DNA of 64,000 nt from Candidatus Paraprevotella stercoravium (GTDB lineage: Bacteria; Bacteroidota; Bacteroidia; Bacteroidales; Bacteroidaceae): NCBI GenBank assembly GCA_944320795.1, contig CALUIU010000007.1:1-64000 (forward strand), written 5' to 3'. Positions 51,484 to 59,800 of this stretch are shown here, piece by piece. The position numbers were made by a program, and so were the translations under genes. Under the pieces are notes generated by a model, which saw only the letters and a program-made list of their open reading frames with translations, ran no database searches and was not told where the DNA came from. The stretch's first letter is position 1. Every line of letters starts with the position of its first letter.

Positions 51484-52806
51484 ATGAATTTCATAGAAAA
51501 GATAAAGTCATGCATTACACGGCAGGAACTGTTGGATCGTGAAAAAACGGTCTTGGTAGCTTTGAGCGGAGGTGCCGACTCTATGGCTTTGGCCTGTGTG
51601 CTGCTGGATTTGGGATATAAGATAGAAGTTGCACACTGTAACTTCTGTTTGCGTGGTGAGGAATCCGAACGTGATGAGGCTTTTGTAACCGCTTTCTGTC
51701 ACCAAAAGAAAATCCTTTTGCATTTGCGCCGTTTTTCCACGCATGCGTTTGCGCATGAACATCATGTCAGTATTGAGATGGCGGCACGGACACTGCGTTA
51801 TGATTTCTTTGAGGAATTATTACGGGAGCGGAACTTGGATTGTGTGGCTGTGGCACATCATCGGGAAGACAATACGGAAACCGTACTGCTGAACCTGTTG
51901 CGCGGCACGGGAATTCGCGGTTTGTGTGGCATACAATATAAGAATGGAAATGTGGTTCGTCCGTTGCTGGATGTCAGCCGGCAGGAGATTGAAGATTATC
52001 TGGCCGAATGTCATCAGGATTATGTGACGGATACGACAAATTTACAGGATGAAGTGCAACGCAATAAAATCAGACTGAACGTAATGCCCCGGATGAGAGA
52101 AATCTATCCGAATGCGGATGAAAGCATTCATCAGGGAGCGCGCCGATTGAGTGATGCCTGTCGCATTTATGAGTTCGGTGTGGAGATGCTGGTCCGTAAG
52201 GTGGTGCGTGGAAACCAGATCTTATTGGAGGAACTGAAGCAAACTCCTGCTCCGGAAACCGTTTTATATGAGATTTTGAGTAAAATGCAGTTTAATCCGG
52301 CTCAGATATCTGATATCTATAAACAACTGGGAGGGGATCCGGGCAGGGTTTACGAAAGTGCGACACATCGTGTCTTGCGCGACCGTGACGCATTGGTCTT
52401 TGAGGAAAAAAAGATGCAGGAAGACAGATTTGAAAAGGTTCTTCCTTTGGAGGGACTCGTATCTGTTACGGACGACATCCGATTTCTGATTTCACGTTCC
52501 ACATATCATTCCGGTGATCCTTTGCCACGCGAAAAAAATATGCTTTGTCTGGATCTGGAAAAAGTGGAGTTCCCTTTGGTTGTACGTACTCCGAAGCCTG
52601 GTGACCGGTTTATGCCTTTTGGAATGAAGGGAATGAAGCTGGTAAGTGACTTTCTGACAGATCTGAAAAAGAATTTGTTTGAGAAAGAAAGACAGTTGCT
52701 GGTATGTAGTGGCGATAAAATAGCCTGGGTGGTAGGAGAGCGACCGGATGAGCGCTTTCGGGTTACGGATATGACCCGCCATATATTGTGTATCCGGAAA
52801 ATCTGA
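51484..52806 (+). CDS. tilS: tRNA(Ile)-lysidine synthetase
   Basis: TilS puts lysine on C34 of the tRNA-Ile with anticodon CAU, so that it reads AUA codons. The N-type ATP pyrophosphatase P-loop is ALSGGADSMAL (residues 26-36). HCNFCLRGEESERDEAFV and VAHHREDNTETVLLNLLRGTGIRGLCG are family motifs. The 440 residues include the C-terminal TilS substrate-binding domain (TPKPGDRFMPFGMKGMKLVSDFL). Essential in nearly all bacteria. It is a single-gene transcript with its own promoter. Confidence 0.96.
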   Translation: MNFIEKIKSCITRQELLDREKTVLVALSGGADSMALACVLLDLGYKIEVAHCNFCLRGEESERDEAFVTAFCHQKKILLHLRRFSTHAFAHEHHVSIEMAARTLRYDFFEELLRERNLDCVAVAHHREDNTETVLLNLLRGTGIRGLCGIQYKNGNVVRPLLDVSRQEIEDYLAECHQDYVTDTTNLQDEVQRNKIRLNVMPRMREIYPNADESIHQGARRLSDACRIYEFGVEMLVRKVVRGNQILLEELKQTPAPETVLYEILSKMQFNPAQISDIYKQLGGDPGRVYESATHRVLRDRDALVFEEKKMQEDRFEKVLPLEGLVSVTDDIRFLISRSTYHSGDPLPREKNMLCLDLEKVEFPLVVRTPKPGDRFMPFGMKGMKLVSDFLTDLKKNLFEKERQLLVCSGDKIAWVVGERPDERFRVTDMTRHILCIRKI

Positions 52807-52825
52807 GAAGCGGAAAAACATTTTC

Positions 52826-52877
52826 AAATCCGACGCGTTTTCGAGAATGGATTTAAAACGGAAAACGCGTCGGATTT
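52826..52877. terminator. 17-bp perfect inverted repeat between convergent genes
   Basis: AAATCCGACGCGTTTTC (52826-52842) pairs perfectly with GAAAACGCGTCGGATTT (52861-52877). It lies between tilS and the lipoprotein gene. The T tails are short. Confidence 0.7.
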
Positions 52878-52887
52878 GGAATAAGGT

Positions 52888-53316
52888 TTATCGTGAGGCA
52901 GCCGGTGCTGTTTCATAGTCTGCCGGAGCAAACTGGATGGATAATGAAGTCTTGCCGGTTGCTTTTGACTTGTATATGTATTTGAAGTTGATACGTTCTT
53001 TTTTGTATTTACGCAGCTGCACGGAGTTGATAATATCGTTTTTCAGCTGTTTTGTAAACCCTTCTACAACTTCTGGAGTCAGTGTGTTGGTGCTATCCAG
53101 AATTCCCTCTAAAGTGTAGTAATATTGTAATGTGCGCTGGTCTATATCATATGCCATACTGTCAAGAACCGTACATGGGTCAATTCGAAGCGGGCAGTGC
53201 TGTTCGGTATATTCTATCGATTCGCGTGCGCAACGTTTGTCAAAACTCTCGAACTGGCAGCTTCCCAATATGGCGGCTGTTGCAAATACTGGGATTAATA
53301 ACTTTCTTTTCTTCAT
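52888..53316 (-). CDS. Small lipoprotein of unknown function
   Basis: The 142-residue protein has a clear lipoprotein signal: KKRKLLIPVFATAAILGSCQ, with the acylated Cys at residue 20. The mature part has three Cys in the first 30 residues (Cys29, Cys41 and Cys48) and is predicted mixed alpha/beta. YYYTLEGILDSTNTLTPEVV is followed by a basic amphipathic stretch (LRKYKKERINFKYIYKSKAT). The pattern of a short Bacteroides lipoprotein with a beta-rich end is common, but I recognise no family. It sits between tilS and a Cys-rich redox-type protein, each in its own transcript. Confidence 0.8.
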   Translation of the reverse strand: MKKRKLLIPVFATAAILGSCQFESFDKRCARESIEYTEQHCPLRIDPCTVLDSMAYDIDQRTLQYYYTLEGILDSTNTLTPEVVEGFTKQLKNDIINSVQLRKYKKERINFKYIYKSKATGKTSLSIQFAPADYETAPAASR

Positions 53317-53368
53317 TTTTTTATAATAATATCATCAGAACTATTCTGCGAAGTTAACTTTTTTATTG

Positions 53369-53376
53369 TACATTTG
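53369..53376 (+). promoter_or_regulatory. -7 box of the C_GCAxxG_C_C gene
   Basis: TACATTTG matches TAnnTTTG, 20 bases before the ATG. Confidence 0.6.
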
Positions 53377-53396
53377 CAACGCAAAAAAGTATATAT

Positions 53397-53876
53397 ATGT
53401 TAATTGATAAAGAAGAAAGAATAGCCAAAGCTGTCGCCTTGTTTAAAGAAGGCTACAACTGCGCACAATCTGTTGTTGGAGCTTTTGCGGATTTATATGG
53501 TTTCTCTCAGGAGCAGGCTTTTAAAATGGCAGCCTCATTTGGTGGCGGTATCGGACGTATGCGCCAGACTTGTGGAGCGGCCTGTGGAATGTTCTTGGTT
53601 GCCGGATTGGATTGTGGGGCGGTAGATGGAAGTGACCGTGAGGGGAAATCACATAACTATGCTGTAGTTCAGGAGCTGGCCCGAAAATTTGAACAGGAAA
53701 GCGGTTCTTTGATTTGTGCTGAATTGCTAGGCCTGAAACCTAAGACTCCCATTGTGTCTCAAGCAGAAGAACGCACGGGAGCGTATTATGCGAAACGTCC
53801 CTGCGTGAAAATGGTAGAAACTGCTGCACGGATTTTTGCCGAGTACCTGATAAATAAGGACAATAGTAACGTCTGA
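53397..53876 (+). CDS. C_GCAxxG_C_C family protein
   Basis: The 159-residue protein shows the family signature: Cys22 in GYNCAQSVVGAF, then Cys59, Cys63 in TCGAACGMFLVAGL and Cys73 in LDCGAVD, with further Cys near 106 and 136. The spaced cysteines suggest a redox or metal cofactor; family members have been linked to split-Soret cytochromes, but a heme motif (CxxCH) is not visible here, so the cofactor is unknown. No signal peptide, so cytoplasmic. It is monocistronic. Confidence 0.85.
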   Translation: MLIDKEERIAKAVALFKEGYNCAQSVVGAFADLYGFSQEQAFKMAASFGGGIGRMRQTCGAACGMFLVAGLDCGAVDGSDREGKSHNYAVVQELARKFEQESGSLICAELLGLKPKTPIVSQAEERTGAYYAKRPCVKMVETAARIFAEYLINKDNSNV

Positions 53877-53964
53877 AAATGTAATATTATTGAATTATCT
53901 TTTGATTTTTTTGAAAAAACTAGAGATTTAATCAAAAAAATTCCGTTTTTACCATAAAAAGTAT

Positions 53965-53972
53965 TACATTTG
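53965..53972 (+). promoter_or_regulatory. -7 box of the small winged-helix gene
   Basis: TACATTTG matches TAnnTTTG; RNA would begin near 53979, about 58 bases before the ATG. Confidence 0.6.
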
Positions 53973-54036
53973 CAACGTCCTAAAGAAAAGGAATTAATCT
54001 TAAAAAGCAAATAGTTTAATATAAAAGAAAATAATT

Positions 54037-54240
54037 ATGCAAGAAAAAGCTGGAGTAATTGCAGGTGCAATTTGGAATGTATTGGATCAGGTAGAATCCA
54101 TGAGTGCAAAAGACCTGAAGAAAGCAGTAAAGTTGAAGACAGAAAAGGATTTGTATCTGGGTCTCGGCTGGTTGCTGAGAGAGGATAAGCTGAATGTTGA
54201 GGGAGACGAGAAAGATCCTGTTTTTTCACTGAAAAAGTAA
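54037..54240 (+). CDS. Small winged helix-turn-helix protein
   Basis: The 67-residue protein opens EKAGVIAGAIWNVLDQVESM and continues with KDLKKAVKLKTEKDLYLGLGWL. This is the short winged-helix family once listed as DUF2582, widespread in Bacteroidetes. The fold suggests nucleic-acid binding, but no target is known. It has its own promoter and a strong terminator at 54261-54301. Its short length and high Lys/Asp/Glu content are typical, so I think it is real despite its size. Confidence 0.8.
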   Translation: MQEKAGVIAGAIWNVLDQVESMSAKDLKKAVKLKTEKDLYLGLGWLLREDKLNVEGDEKDPVFSLKK

Positions 54241-54260
54241 AATCTGTTTCGTAATATCAC

Positions 54261-54301
54261 AAATATGTCCATGACAGTTTCGTTCATGGACATATTTTTT
54301 T
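54261..54301 (+). terminator. Terminator after the small winged-helix gene
   Basis: AAATATGTCCATGA (54261-54274) pairs perfectly with TCATGGACATATTT (54284-54297), followed by T. The lepA -7 box begins right after it, at 54302. Confidence 0.8.
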
Positions 54302-54309
54302 TATCTTTG
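54302..54309 (+). promoter_or_regulatory. -7 box of lepA
   Basis: TATCTTTG matches TAnnTTTG; RNA would begin near 54316, 18 bases before the ATG. Confidence 0.65.
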
Positions 54310-54333
54310 CATAAAAACAAAGAATTATAAAAA

Positions 54334-56115
54334 ATGAAACATATCAGAAATTTCTGTATTATTGCACACATTGATCACGGCAAATCCACTCTGGCAGACC
54401 GCTTGCTGGAATATACCAATACTGTCAAAGTAACTGAAGGGCAGATGCTGGATGATATGGATCTGGAACGTGAACGTGGAATCACGATCAAGAGTCATGC
54501 CATCCAAATGGAGTATGAATATCAGGGGGAACAATATACCTTGAACCTGATTGACACTCCGGGACACGTGGACTTTTCTTATGAAGTGTCCCGCTCTATT
54601 GCGGCTTGCGAAGGAGCCTTGTTGATTGTGGATGCCACTCAGGGTGTTCAGGCACAGACGATTTCAAATCTGTATATGGCCATAGATCATGATCTGGAGA
54701 TTATTCCGGTTATCAATAAATGTGATATGGTGAACGCCATGCCGGAGGAAGTGGAAGATGAAATTATTGATCTTCTGGGATGTGACCGAGAGGATATTAT
54801 CCGTGCTTCAGGAAAAACCGGTATGGGAGTAGATGAGATCCTCAAGGCTGTTGTTGAACGTATTCCGGCTCCAAAGGGAGATGAGGATGCACCGCTGCAG
54901 GCTTTGATTTTCGATTCTGTATTTAACTCTTTCCGTGGAATCATCGCTTATTTCAAGATTGTAAATGGAAGTATCAAGTCGGGAGACAAAGTGGTGTTCA
55001 TCAACACGGGGAAGGAATATTCGGCTGATGAGATAGGTGTGCTGAAAATGGATATGGTTCCCAAAAAAGAGCTGCATTGCGGAGATGTGGGATATATTGT
55101 ATCGGGCATCAAAACGGCAACAGAGGTGAAAGTCGGTGATACCATTACTCATGTGGCCCGCCCGTGTGACCAGGCCATTGCCGGATTTGAGGAAGTGAAG
55201 CCTATGGTCTTTGCCGGTGTTTATCCCATAGAAACTGAAGATTTCGAGAATCTTCGTGCATCGTTGGAGAAGCTTCAGCTTAACGATGCGTCACTGACTT
55301 TCCAGCCGGAGTCTTCTGTGGCTTTGGGCTTTGGGTTCCGGTGTGGCTTTTTGGGCTTGTTGCATATGGAAATCATTCAGGAACGTCTGGACCGTGAATT
55401 CAATATGGATGTGATTACTACGGTGCCGAATGTTTCTTATATGGTATATGACAAGCAAGGTGAAGTAAAGGAGGTGCACAACCCGGCCGGAATGCCTGAT
55501 GTGACTTTGATAGATCATATTGAAGAACCTTATATCAAGGCAACGATTATCACGACAACCAATTTTATAGGTCCGATCATGTCTTTATGCCTTGGCAAAC
55601 GCGGTGAATTGCTGAAACAGGAATATATCAGCGGAAACCGTGTAGAGTTGCATTATAACATGCCGTTAGGCGAGATAGTGATTGATTTTTATGATAAACT
55701 GAAAAGTATCTCCAAAGGATATGCCTCTTTTGATTATCATCAGGATGGTTTCCGTCCGTCAAAACTGGTGAAACTGGATATCTTGCTTAATGGAGAACCT
55801 GTTGATGCGTTGTCTACCTTGACTCATTTTGACAATGCTACGGATTTCGGTCGCAGAATGTGTGAGAAACTGAAAGACTTGCTGCCCAGACAGCAGTTTG
55901 ATATTGCCATTCAGGCGGCCATCGGGGCTAAGATCATTGCCCGTGAGACTGTAAAACAAGTAAGAAAGGATGTGACGGCCAAATGTTATGGCGGTGACAT
56001 CAGCAGAAAAAGAAAATTGCTCGAAAAACAAAAGAAGGGTAAGAAGCGAATGAAGCAGATTGGAAATGTTCAGGTGCCTCAGAAAGCTTTCTTGGCTGTT
56101 CTTAAATTAGATTAA
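54334..56115 (+). CDS. lepA: Elongation factor 4 (LepA)
   Basis: LepA is a ribosomal GTPase that back-translocates or helps 30S assembly. GTPase boxes: [15 protein letters not shown] (residues 11-25), [50 protein letters not shown] is a LepA-specific stretch and the C-terminal LepA domain ends [20 protein letters not shown], its typical basic tail. 593 residues, complete. A Crp-like regulator starts 4 bases after the stop, so the two share a transcript. Confidence 0.97.
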   Translation: MKHIRNFCIIAHIDHGKSTLADRLLEYTNTVKVTEGQMLDDMDLERERGITIKSHAIQMEYEYQGEQYTLNLIDTPGHVDFSYEVSRSIAACEGALLIVDATQGVQAQTISNLYMAIDHDLEIIPVINKCDMVNAMPEEVEDEIIDLLGCDREDIIRASGKTGMGVDEILKAVVERIPAPKGDEDAPLQALIFDSVFNSFRGIIAYFKIVNGSIKSGDKVVFINTGKEYSADEIGVLKMDMVPKKELHCGDVGYIVSGIKTATEVKVGDTITHVARPCDQAIAGFEEVKPMVFAGVYPIETEDFENLRASLEKLQLNDASLTFQPESSVALGFGFRCGFLGLLHMEIIQERLDREFNMDVITTVPNVSYMVYDKQGEVKEVHNPAGMPDVTLIDHIEEPYIKATIITTTNFIGPIMSLCLGKRGELLKQEYISGNRVELHYNMPLGEIVIDFYDKLKSISKGYASFDYHQDGFRPSKLVKLDILLNGEPVDALSTLTHFDNATDFGRRMCEKLKDLLPRQQFDIAIQAAIGAKIIARETVKQVRKDVTAKCYGGDISRKRKLLEKQKKGKKRMKQIGNVQVPQKAFLAVLKLD

Positions 56116-56119
56116 TCTT

Positions 56120-56707
56120 ATGGATACCAGGGATGTTGCTCGTGAAATAGCGCGAATTTATTGCAGACTTACGCCTGCCGGTATTAATGCGTTGGCTGAA
56201 ATGCTTGTACCGTTTAAATATGCAAAAGGGGATGTAATCATGCCGGAAGGGCATGTTTGCGAGTATATGTATTTTGTCAGCAAAGGTATGGTGCGTCAGT
56301 ATTATTATAAGAATAATAGAGATGTCACCGAGCATTTCTCTTACGAAGGAAGGATTGTAATCTGCATAGAGAGCTTTCTGAAGCAAGAGCCCTCCAGACT
56401 GATAGTTGAAGCATTGGAGAATAGTGTGCTTTACGGTATACCCTACGATAAACTGCAACGTATGTCTGAAGAGAACCGTGAAATCGAGTTGTTGTTCCGC
56501 AAGATTCTGGAACATGCTCTGATCAGTTCGCAGGTGTATGCCGACAGCCAGCGTTTTGAGAATGCAACGGAACGATATCAGCGTTTATTGGACAATAAAC
56601 CGGAGATTCTGCTCCGGGCTCCGATGGTGCATGTCGCGTCGTATTTGCAGATGACACCAGAGACTTTGAGTCGTGTCCGTGCGGCGCATCTTGACGGAGA
56701 GAAGTAA
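56120..56707 (+). CDS. Crp/Fnr-family transcription regulator
   Basis: The 195-residue protein has a cyclic-nucleotide-binding-type beta-roll (FKYAKGDVIMPEGHVCEYMY, VSKGMVRQYYYKN) and a C-terminal helix-turn-helix (VHVASYLQMTPETLSRVRA). The usual cAMP-contact motif (RxSA or similar) is not evident, so the ligand may differ. Bacteroides genomes carry many such short Crp-like proteins. It starts 4 bases after lepA and is closed by a terminator at 56710-56746. Targets are unknown. Confidence 0.85.
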   Translation: MDTRDVAREIARIYCRLTPAGINALAEMLVPFKYAKGDVIMPEGHVCEYMYFVSKGMVRQYYYKNNRDVTEHFSYEGRIVICIESFLKQEPSRLIVEALENSVLYGIPYDKLQRMSEENREIELLFRKILEHALISSQVYADSQRFENATERYQRLLDNKPEILLRAPMVHVASYLQMTPETLSRVRAAHLDGEK

Positions 56708-56709
56708 CG

Positions 56710-56746
56710 AATGAGGGCGGAAATCATCCGCCCTCATTCGTTTTTT
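56710..56746 (+). terminator. Terminator of the lepA-crp-like operon
   Basis: ATGAGGGCGGA (56711-56721) pairs perfectly with TCCGCCCTCAT (56727-56737), followed by TTCGTTTTTT. Confidence 0.85.
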
Positions 56747-57134
56747 ATAAAAGATGCCGTAAATCGGACATGGCTTGCTGATAATAGGAGCGGTTTAACT
56801 CTTCTGCTTTCAGGGTCTGATCGTTTATCTGCAGAATGTCCAGATCAAGTCTGACAATCTCCTGTTTCTTGTCTTCCGGGGTCCGTCCGGCTTCTTTTTC
56901 CAGTTTCTTCAGAGCATGGCAAATCCCCGGAATATCAGTTTGTGTACGTACCAATGCCAGTTGATTCAGGAATGGCTGCAGATTGGTTTGAAAGCCTACC
57001 GGTTCCGTCTGCAGTAATCTGCTGAACACAATATCTGGGAAAATAGTCTGCAGATTTCTGCGGGCAAACTCCAAATGATTCTTTGAATCGTAGTTTGACC
57101 CCATTCCAATAATAACGGTATTTGTTCTTTCCAT
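56745..57134 (-). CDS. folK: FolK-like pterin pyrophosphokinase (short)
   Basis: The 129-residue protein resembles HPPK, which pyrophosphorylates 6-hydroxymethyl-dihydropterin in folate synthesis. IIGMGSNYDSKNHLEFARR fits the N-terminal G-S-N motif, LQTEPVGFQTNLQPFLNQL the T-x-P-x-G/W-F-N stretch, and EIVRLDLDILQIND the metal site with Asp97 and Asp99. But it is about 30 residues shorter than E. coli HPPK, and the arginine loop before RxxDLDLL is altered (KKQEIVRLDLD). It may be an active short form or a paralogue with another role. Confidence 0.65.
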   Translation of the reverse strand: MERTNTVIIGMGSNYDSKNHLEFARRNLQTIFPDIVFSRLLQTEPVGFQTNLQPFLNQLALVRTQTDIPGICHALKKLEKEAGRTPEDKKQEIVRLDLDILQINDQTLKAEELNRSYYQQAMSDLRHLL

Positions 57135-57146
57135 ATCTTATAATTT

Positions 57147-57183
57147 GCGACCAGATAAGGCTGTCTATTCCTTATCTGGTCGC
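57147..57183 (-). terminator. Terminator-like hairpin after the sensor kinase gene, no T tract
   Basis: GCGACCAGATAAGG (57147-57160) pairs perfectly with CCTTATCTGGTCGC (57170-57183), 14 bp. It lies beside the kinase stop at 57197 and before the folK-like start. In the minus direction only AAATTATAAG follows, not a T run. Confidence 0.5.
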
Positions 57184-57196
57184 ATCTTTTTATGAA

Positions 57197-58996
57197 TTAT
57201 GAGTTTAATGTCTTTGCGGTCAGCATGTTGTTATGCTTTTTCTTCAGCATGAAGATAAATTCCAGTCCGCCGTCAGGTACCTGCTTGGCATGGACAGTTC
57301 CACCGTGGAAGACTATCGCGTTTTTGACAATAGCCAATCCCAGACCTGTGCCGCCTATTTTCCGGCTTCTTCCTTTGTCTACACGATAAAAGCGTTCAAA
57401 CAGGCGTGAAAGATGACTGGGATCTACTCCCACACCATTGTCCTTAAAACTGAAGAAATAGAAATCTTCGTCCTCGAAAATACAGCTGATGGTAATTTCC
57501 TTACCGACCCCGGCGTAGGCAATGGCATTGTCTGCCAGATTGCGGAATATAGAGTAGAGCAGGGAGAAGTTTCCGTCTATCATCATGTTATCGGGGAACG
57601 AACAGTGTACGGTCATTTGCTTTTCTTCCAGAGGCAGTGCCAGTTCTGCTACGATATTCCGGATAATCTGACTCAGGTCAAGCAGTTCGACATCAATGAG
57701 TGACGATGCTTCATCAAGACGTGTCAGAGCCGTGATATCACGCAGCAGATTGGTCAGACGCTGGCTTTGTGCGTAACTCCTCTGCAAGAACTGATTCATG
57801 GTGTTTTGAGGCAAATCCGGATTGTTGATAATCGTTTCCAAATATCCCTGTATGCTGCTTACCGGAGTCTTCAACTCATGAGCCATGTTTTGGGTAATCT
57901 GCCGCTTCATGCGGGCTTGTTCCTCTTGTTTTGTGATATCACAAATGGTCAGCTCAAAACTGGCGTCCTGAAAGACAACGGCATCAATAGAAAATATATA
58001 GCCGCTACGGTCTATTATCTCCGTCATGATCTTTGATTCCGCAACCGCATAATCCTTGCACGTCTCCTCAATAAACTGAGTCAGTTTGGCAAATTCCGGG
58101 ATGTTGAATACGTCCTGAATAGATTCGATGTTTTTGCCGATAATCAGGTTCGCGTATTGTGTGAACAGTGCGTTCGAAAGTATTACCTCACGTTTTGGAT
58201 TGAAGATGGCCAGTCCTTCGTTGGAGATCTGCAGATGGGCAATCAGTTTCTCTCGGGCAATATATAATTCGTCTTTTGTTCTGCGAAGCCGGTAATAGAT
58301 ATCCACTATATGCCGGGCTATCATATCCAGTTCATTGTCGCCGGTGGAATGCTGTTTCAACTCAAACGGCTCGTCCATGTCCGCTTTCTTGGCAAAGAGG
58401 CGCAGCTGGGTGATGGTCTTTCCTAATCGGGCCGTCATCTTGTAGACAACAAATGTCAGCACAAAAGTAATGAACAGAATCCCCCACAGGTAATTCATGT
58501 CGGCTTTCAATCGTTTGGACAGGCTGAAATCATAGGGTAGCGCGCACCGGATGATCATTTTTGAGGGCTTGAAATAGCTGGCGTAATAGAAATAGGGCAT
58601 CTTCATTGTTTCTGAATTACGCATAATGGAATATCCAGAACCATATTTCAACGCTTTGATTACTTCTTCACGTTGGGCGTGATTTTTCATCGTGGCCGCA
58701 GCCTGTTGGTTGTCGTAGATGATACGGCCGGAAGGAGTAATAAGTGTTACGCGCAGATTTTCAATATGAGAGAAGGAGGCAAAGGAATCGACTACTTCTT
58801 CGTAATCCGATAGGTCACTGTTTTCCAGCATTTTATGTAACTGGCTGTTAAAGATGGCCAAACGGTCATTCAGCAGCTCAATTTTGTATTCTCTTTCGCG
58901 GGAATACTGATAAAAAGTAAAGCATCCGGCAAAGAGCCAGAAAAGCAGAATGATGGAAAGAAACAGTTTGTTGGAAAATGTCAGTCTGAAGTGCAT
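57197..58996 (-). CDS. Sensor histidine kinase (PhoR-like)
   Basis: The 599-residue membrane kinase has a first helix (~10-28), a periplasmic sensing region of ~140 residues, a second helix (~168-188), a HAMP-like linker, a PAS domain (LQISNEGLAIFNPKREVILS), then the kinase core: His373 in NMAHELKTPVSS, N box RNLADNAIAYA, G boxes FKDNGVGVD and GGTGLGLAIVKN. This is the layout of PhoR-type sensors. The response-regulator gene ends 3 bases upstream. A PiT-type phosphate transporter gene is next in line, which makes phosphate the likely signal. That link is inference. Confidence 0.9.
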   Translation of the reverse strand: MHFRLTFSNKLFLSIILLFWLFAGCFTFYQYSREREYKIELLNDRLAIFNSQLHKMLENSDLSDYEEVVDSFASFSHIENLRVTLITPSGRIIYDNQQAAATMKNHAQREEVIKALKYGSGYSIMRNSETMKMPYFYYASYFKPSKMIIRCALPYDFSLSKRLKADMNYLWGILFITFVLTFVVYKMTARLGKTITQLRLFAKKADMDEPFELKQHSTGDNELDMIARHIVDIYYRLRRTKDELYIAREKLIAHLQISNEGLAIFNPKREVILSNALFTQYANLIIGKNIESIQDVFNIPEFAKLTQFIEETCKDYAVAESKIMTEIIDRSGYIFSIDAVVFQDASFELTICDITKQEEQARMKRQITQNMAHELKTPVSSIQGYLETIINNPDLPQNTMNQFLQRSYAQSQRLTNLLRDITALTRLDEASSLIDVELLDLSQIIRNIVAELALPLEEKQMTVHCSFPDNMMIDGNFSLLYSIFRNLADNAIAYAGVGKEITISCIFEDEDFYFFSFKDNGVGVDPSHLSRLFERFYRVDKGRSRKIGGTGLGLAIVKNAIVFHGGTVHAKQVPDGGLEFIFMLKKKHNNMLTAKTLNS

Positions 58997-58999
58997 TTC

Positions 59000-59695
59000 T
59001 TATTCTTTTGCTCCGGCTTCGAAATAATATCCGTAGCCTTGTCGGGTCATAATATACTTTCCATAATCTCCCAGTTTCTTTCTCAATCGTGTAATATTTA
59101 CATCGATTGTACGGTCCAGTACTTCTGCGTCGTCGTGCCAGATTTTGCGTAGAATCTCTGCGCGGGAAAATACGCGCCCTTCATTTTCAATGAAAAGGCG
59201 GAGCAGTTCGAATTCGGTTTTGGTCAGCTGAAGAACATCGCCGTGCAGAATGGCTTCCTTTAACTTCATGTTGATCTTCAGGTCTTTGTATCCGATAAAG
59301 GAGGCTTGGGATGCAGTCTTTGGAGAGGTTCTTCTCAGTACTGCCTTGACACGAAGAATCACTTCACGGAGTGAGAACGGTTTCGAAATGTAGTCATCAG
59401 CTCCTAGAGTAAAACCTGTTACCGCATCGTTTTCCGTATCGCGTGCTGTAAGGAATATTATAGGGATGTGGCTCAGGTTTTTGGACTCTTTGAGCATTTT
59501 GGCCATGCGAAATCCTGATATTTCTCCCATCATGACGTCCAAAAGGATCAGATGATATTGAGTAAGATCCAGTTTGAGTGCTTCTTCTGCGGAATAGGCT
59601 ACATCAATGTTATACCCTTCATTTTCCAAATTAAAGCGGAGGATGTCACACAGATCTTCTTCGTCGTCTACAACTAGAATTTTGTAATCATTCAT
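59000..59695 (-). CDS. OmpR/PhoB-family response regulator
   Basis: The 231-residue protein has a receiver with Asp53 (ILLDVMMGE), preceded by VVDDEEDLCDIL, and Lys in ISKPFSLREVILRVKAVLRR. The C-terminal winged helix is TKTEFELLRLFIENEGRVFS and RTIDVNITRLRKKLGDYGKY, as in OmpR/PhoB. I start at MNDYKILVVDD; ten upstream codons (QYIFKSCRF) look untranslated because the -7 box at 59723-59730 puts RNA start near 59716. It pairs with the kinase gene 3 bases downstream. Confidence 0.92.
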   Translation of the reverse strand: MNDYKILVVDDEEDLCDILRFNLENEGYNIDVAYSAEEALKLDLTQYHLILLDVMMGEISGFRMAKMLKESKNLSHIPIIFLTARDTENDAVTGFTLGADDYISKPFSLREVILRVKAVLRRTSPKTASQASFIGYKDLKINMKLKEAILHGDVLQLTKTEFELLRLFIENEGRVFSRAEILRKIWHDDAEVLDRTIDVNITRLRKKLGDYGKYIMTRQGYGYYFEAGAKE

Positions 59696-59722
59696 AAATC
59701 TACAGCTTTTAAAAATATACTG

Positions 59723-59730
59723 CAAAAGTA
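59723..59730 (-). promoter_or_regulatory. -7 box of the response-regulator/kinase operon
   Basis: TACTTTTG on the minus strand matches TAnnTTTG, about 28 bases before the regulator ATG. Confidence 0.6.
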
Positions 59731-59773
59731 TAGCATGGTTATTTCAGGATTGTAAAAAGCATGTTACAATATT

Positions 59774-59800
59774 ATTTCAGCACTGAATTAGTGCTGAAAT
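59774..59800. repeat. Palindrome at the end of the phosphate transporter gene
   Basis: ATTTCAGCACT (59774-59784) pairs perfectly with AGTGCTGAAAT (59790-59800) around GAATT. It overlaps the last codons of the transporter and the TAA stop. It lies about 45-75 bases upstream of the regulator -7 box, so it may be a weak terminator or a regulator binding site. Confidence 0.5.

Noticed and set aside
59000-59695. RprY, the known Bacteroides fragilis regulator
   Set aside because: The receiver sequence does not match what I remember of RprY, and the neighbour is a phosphate transporter, so a PhoB-like role fits better.
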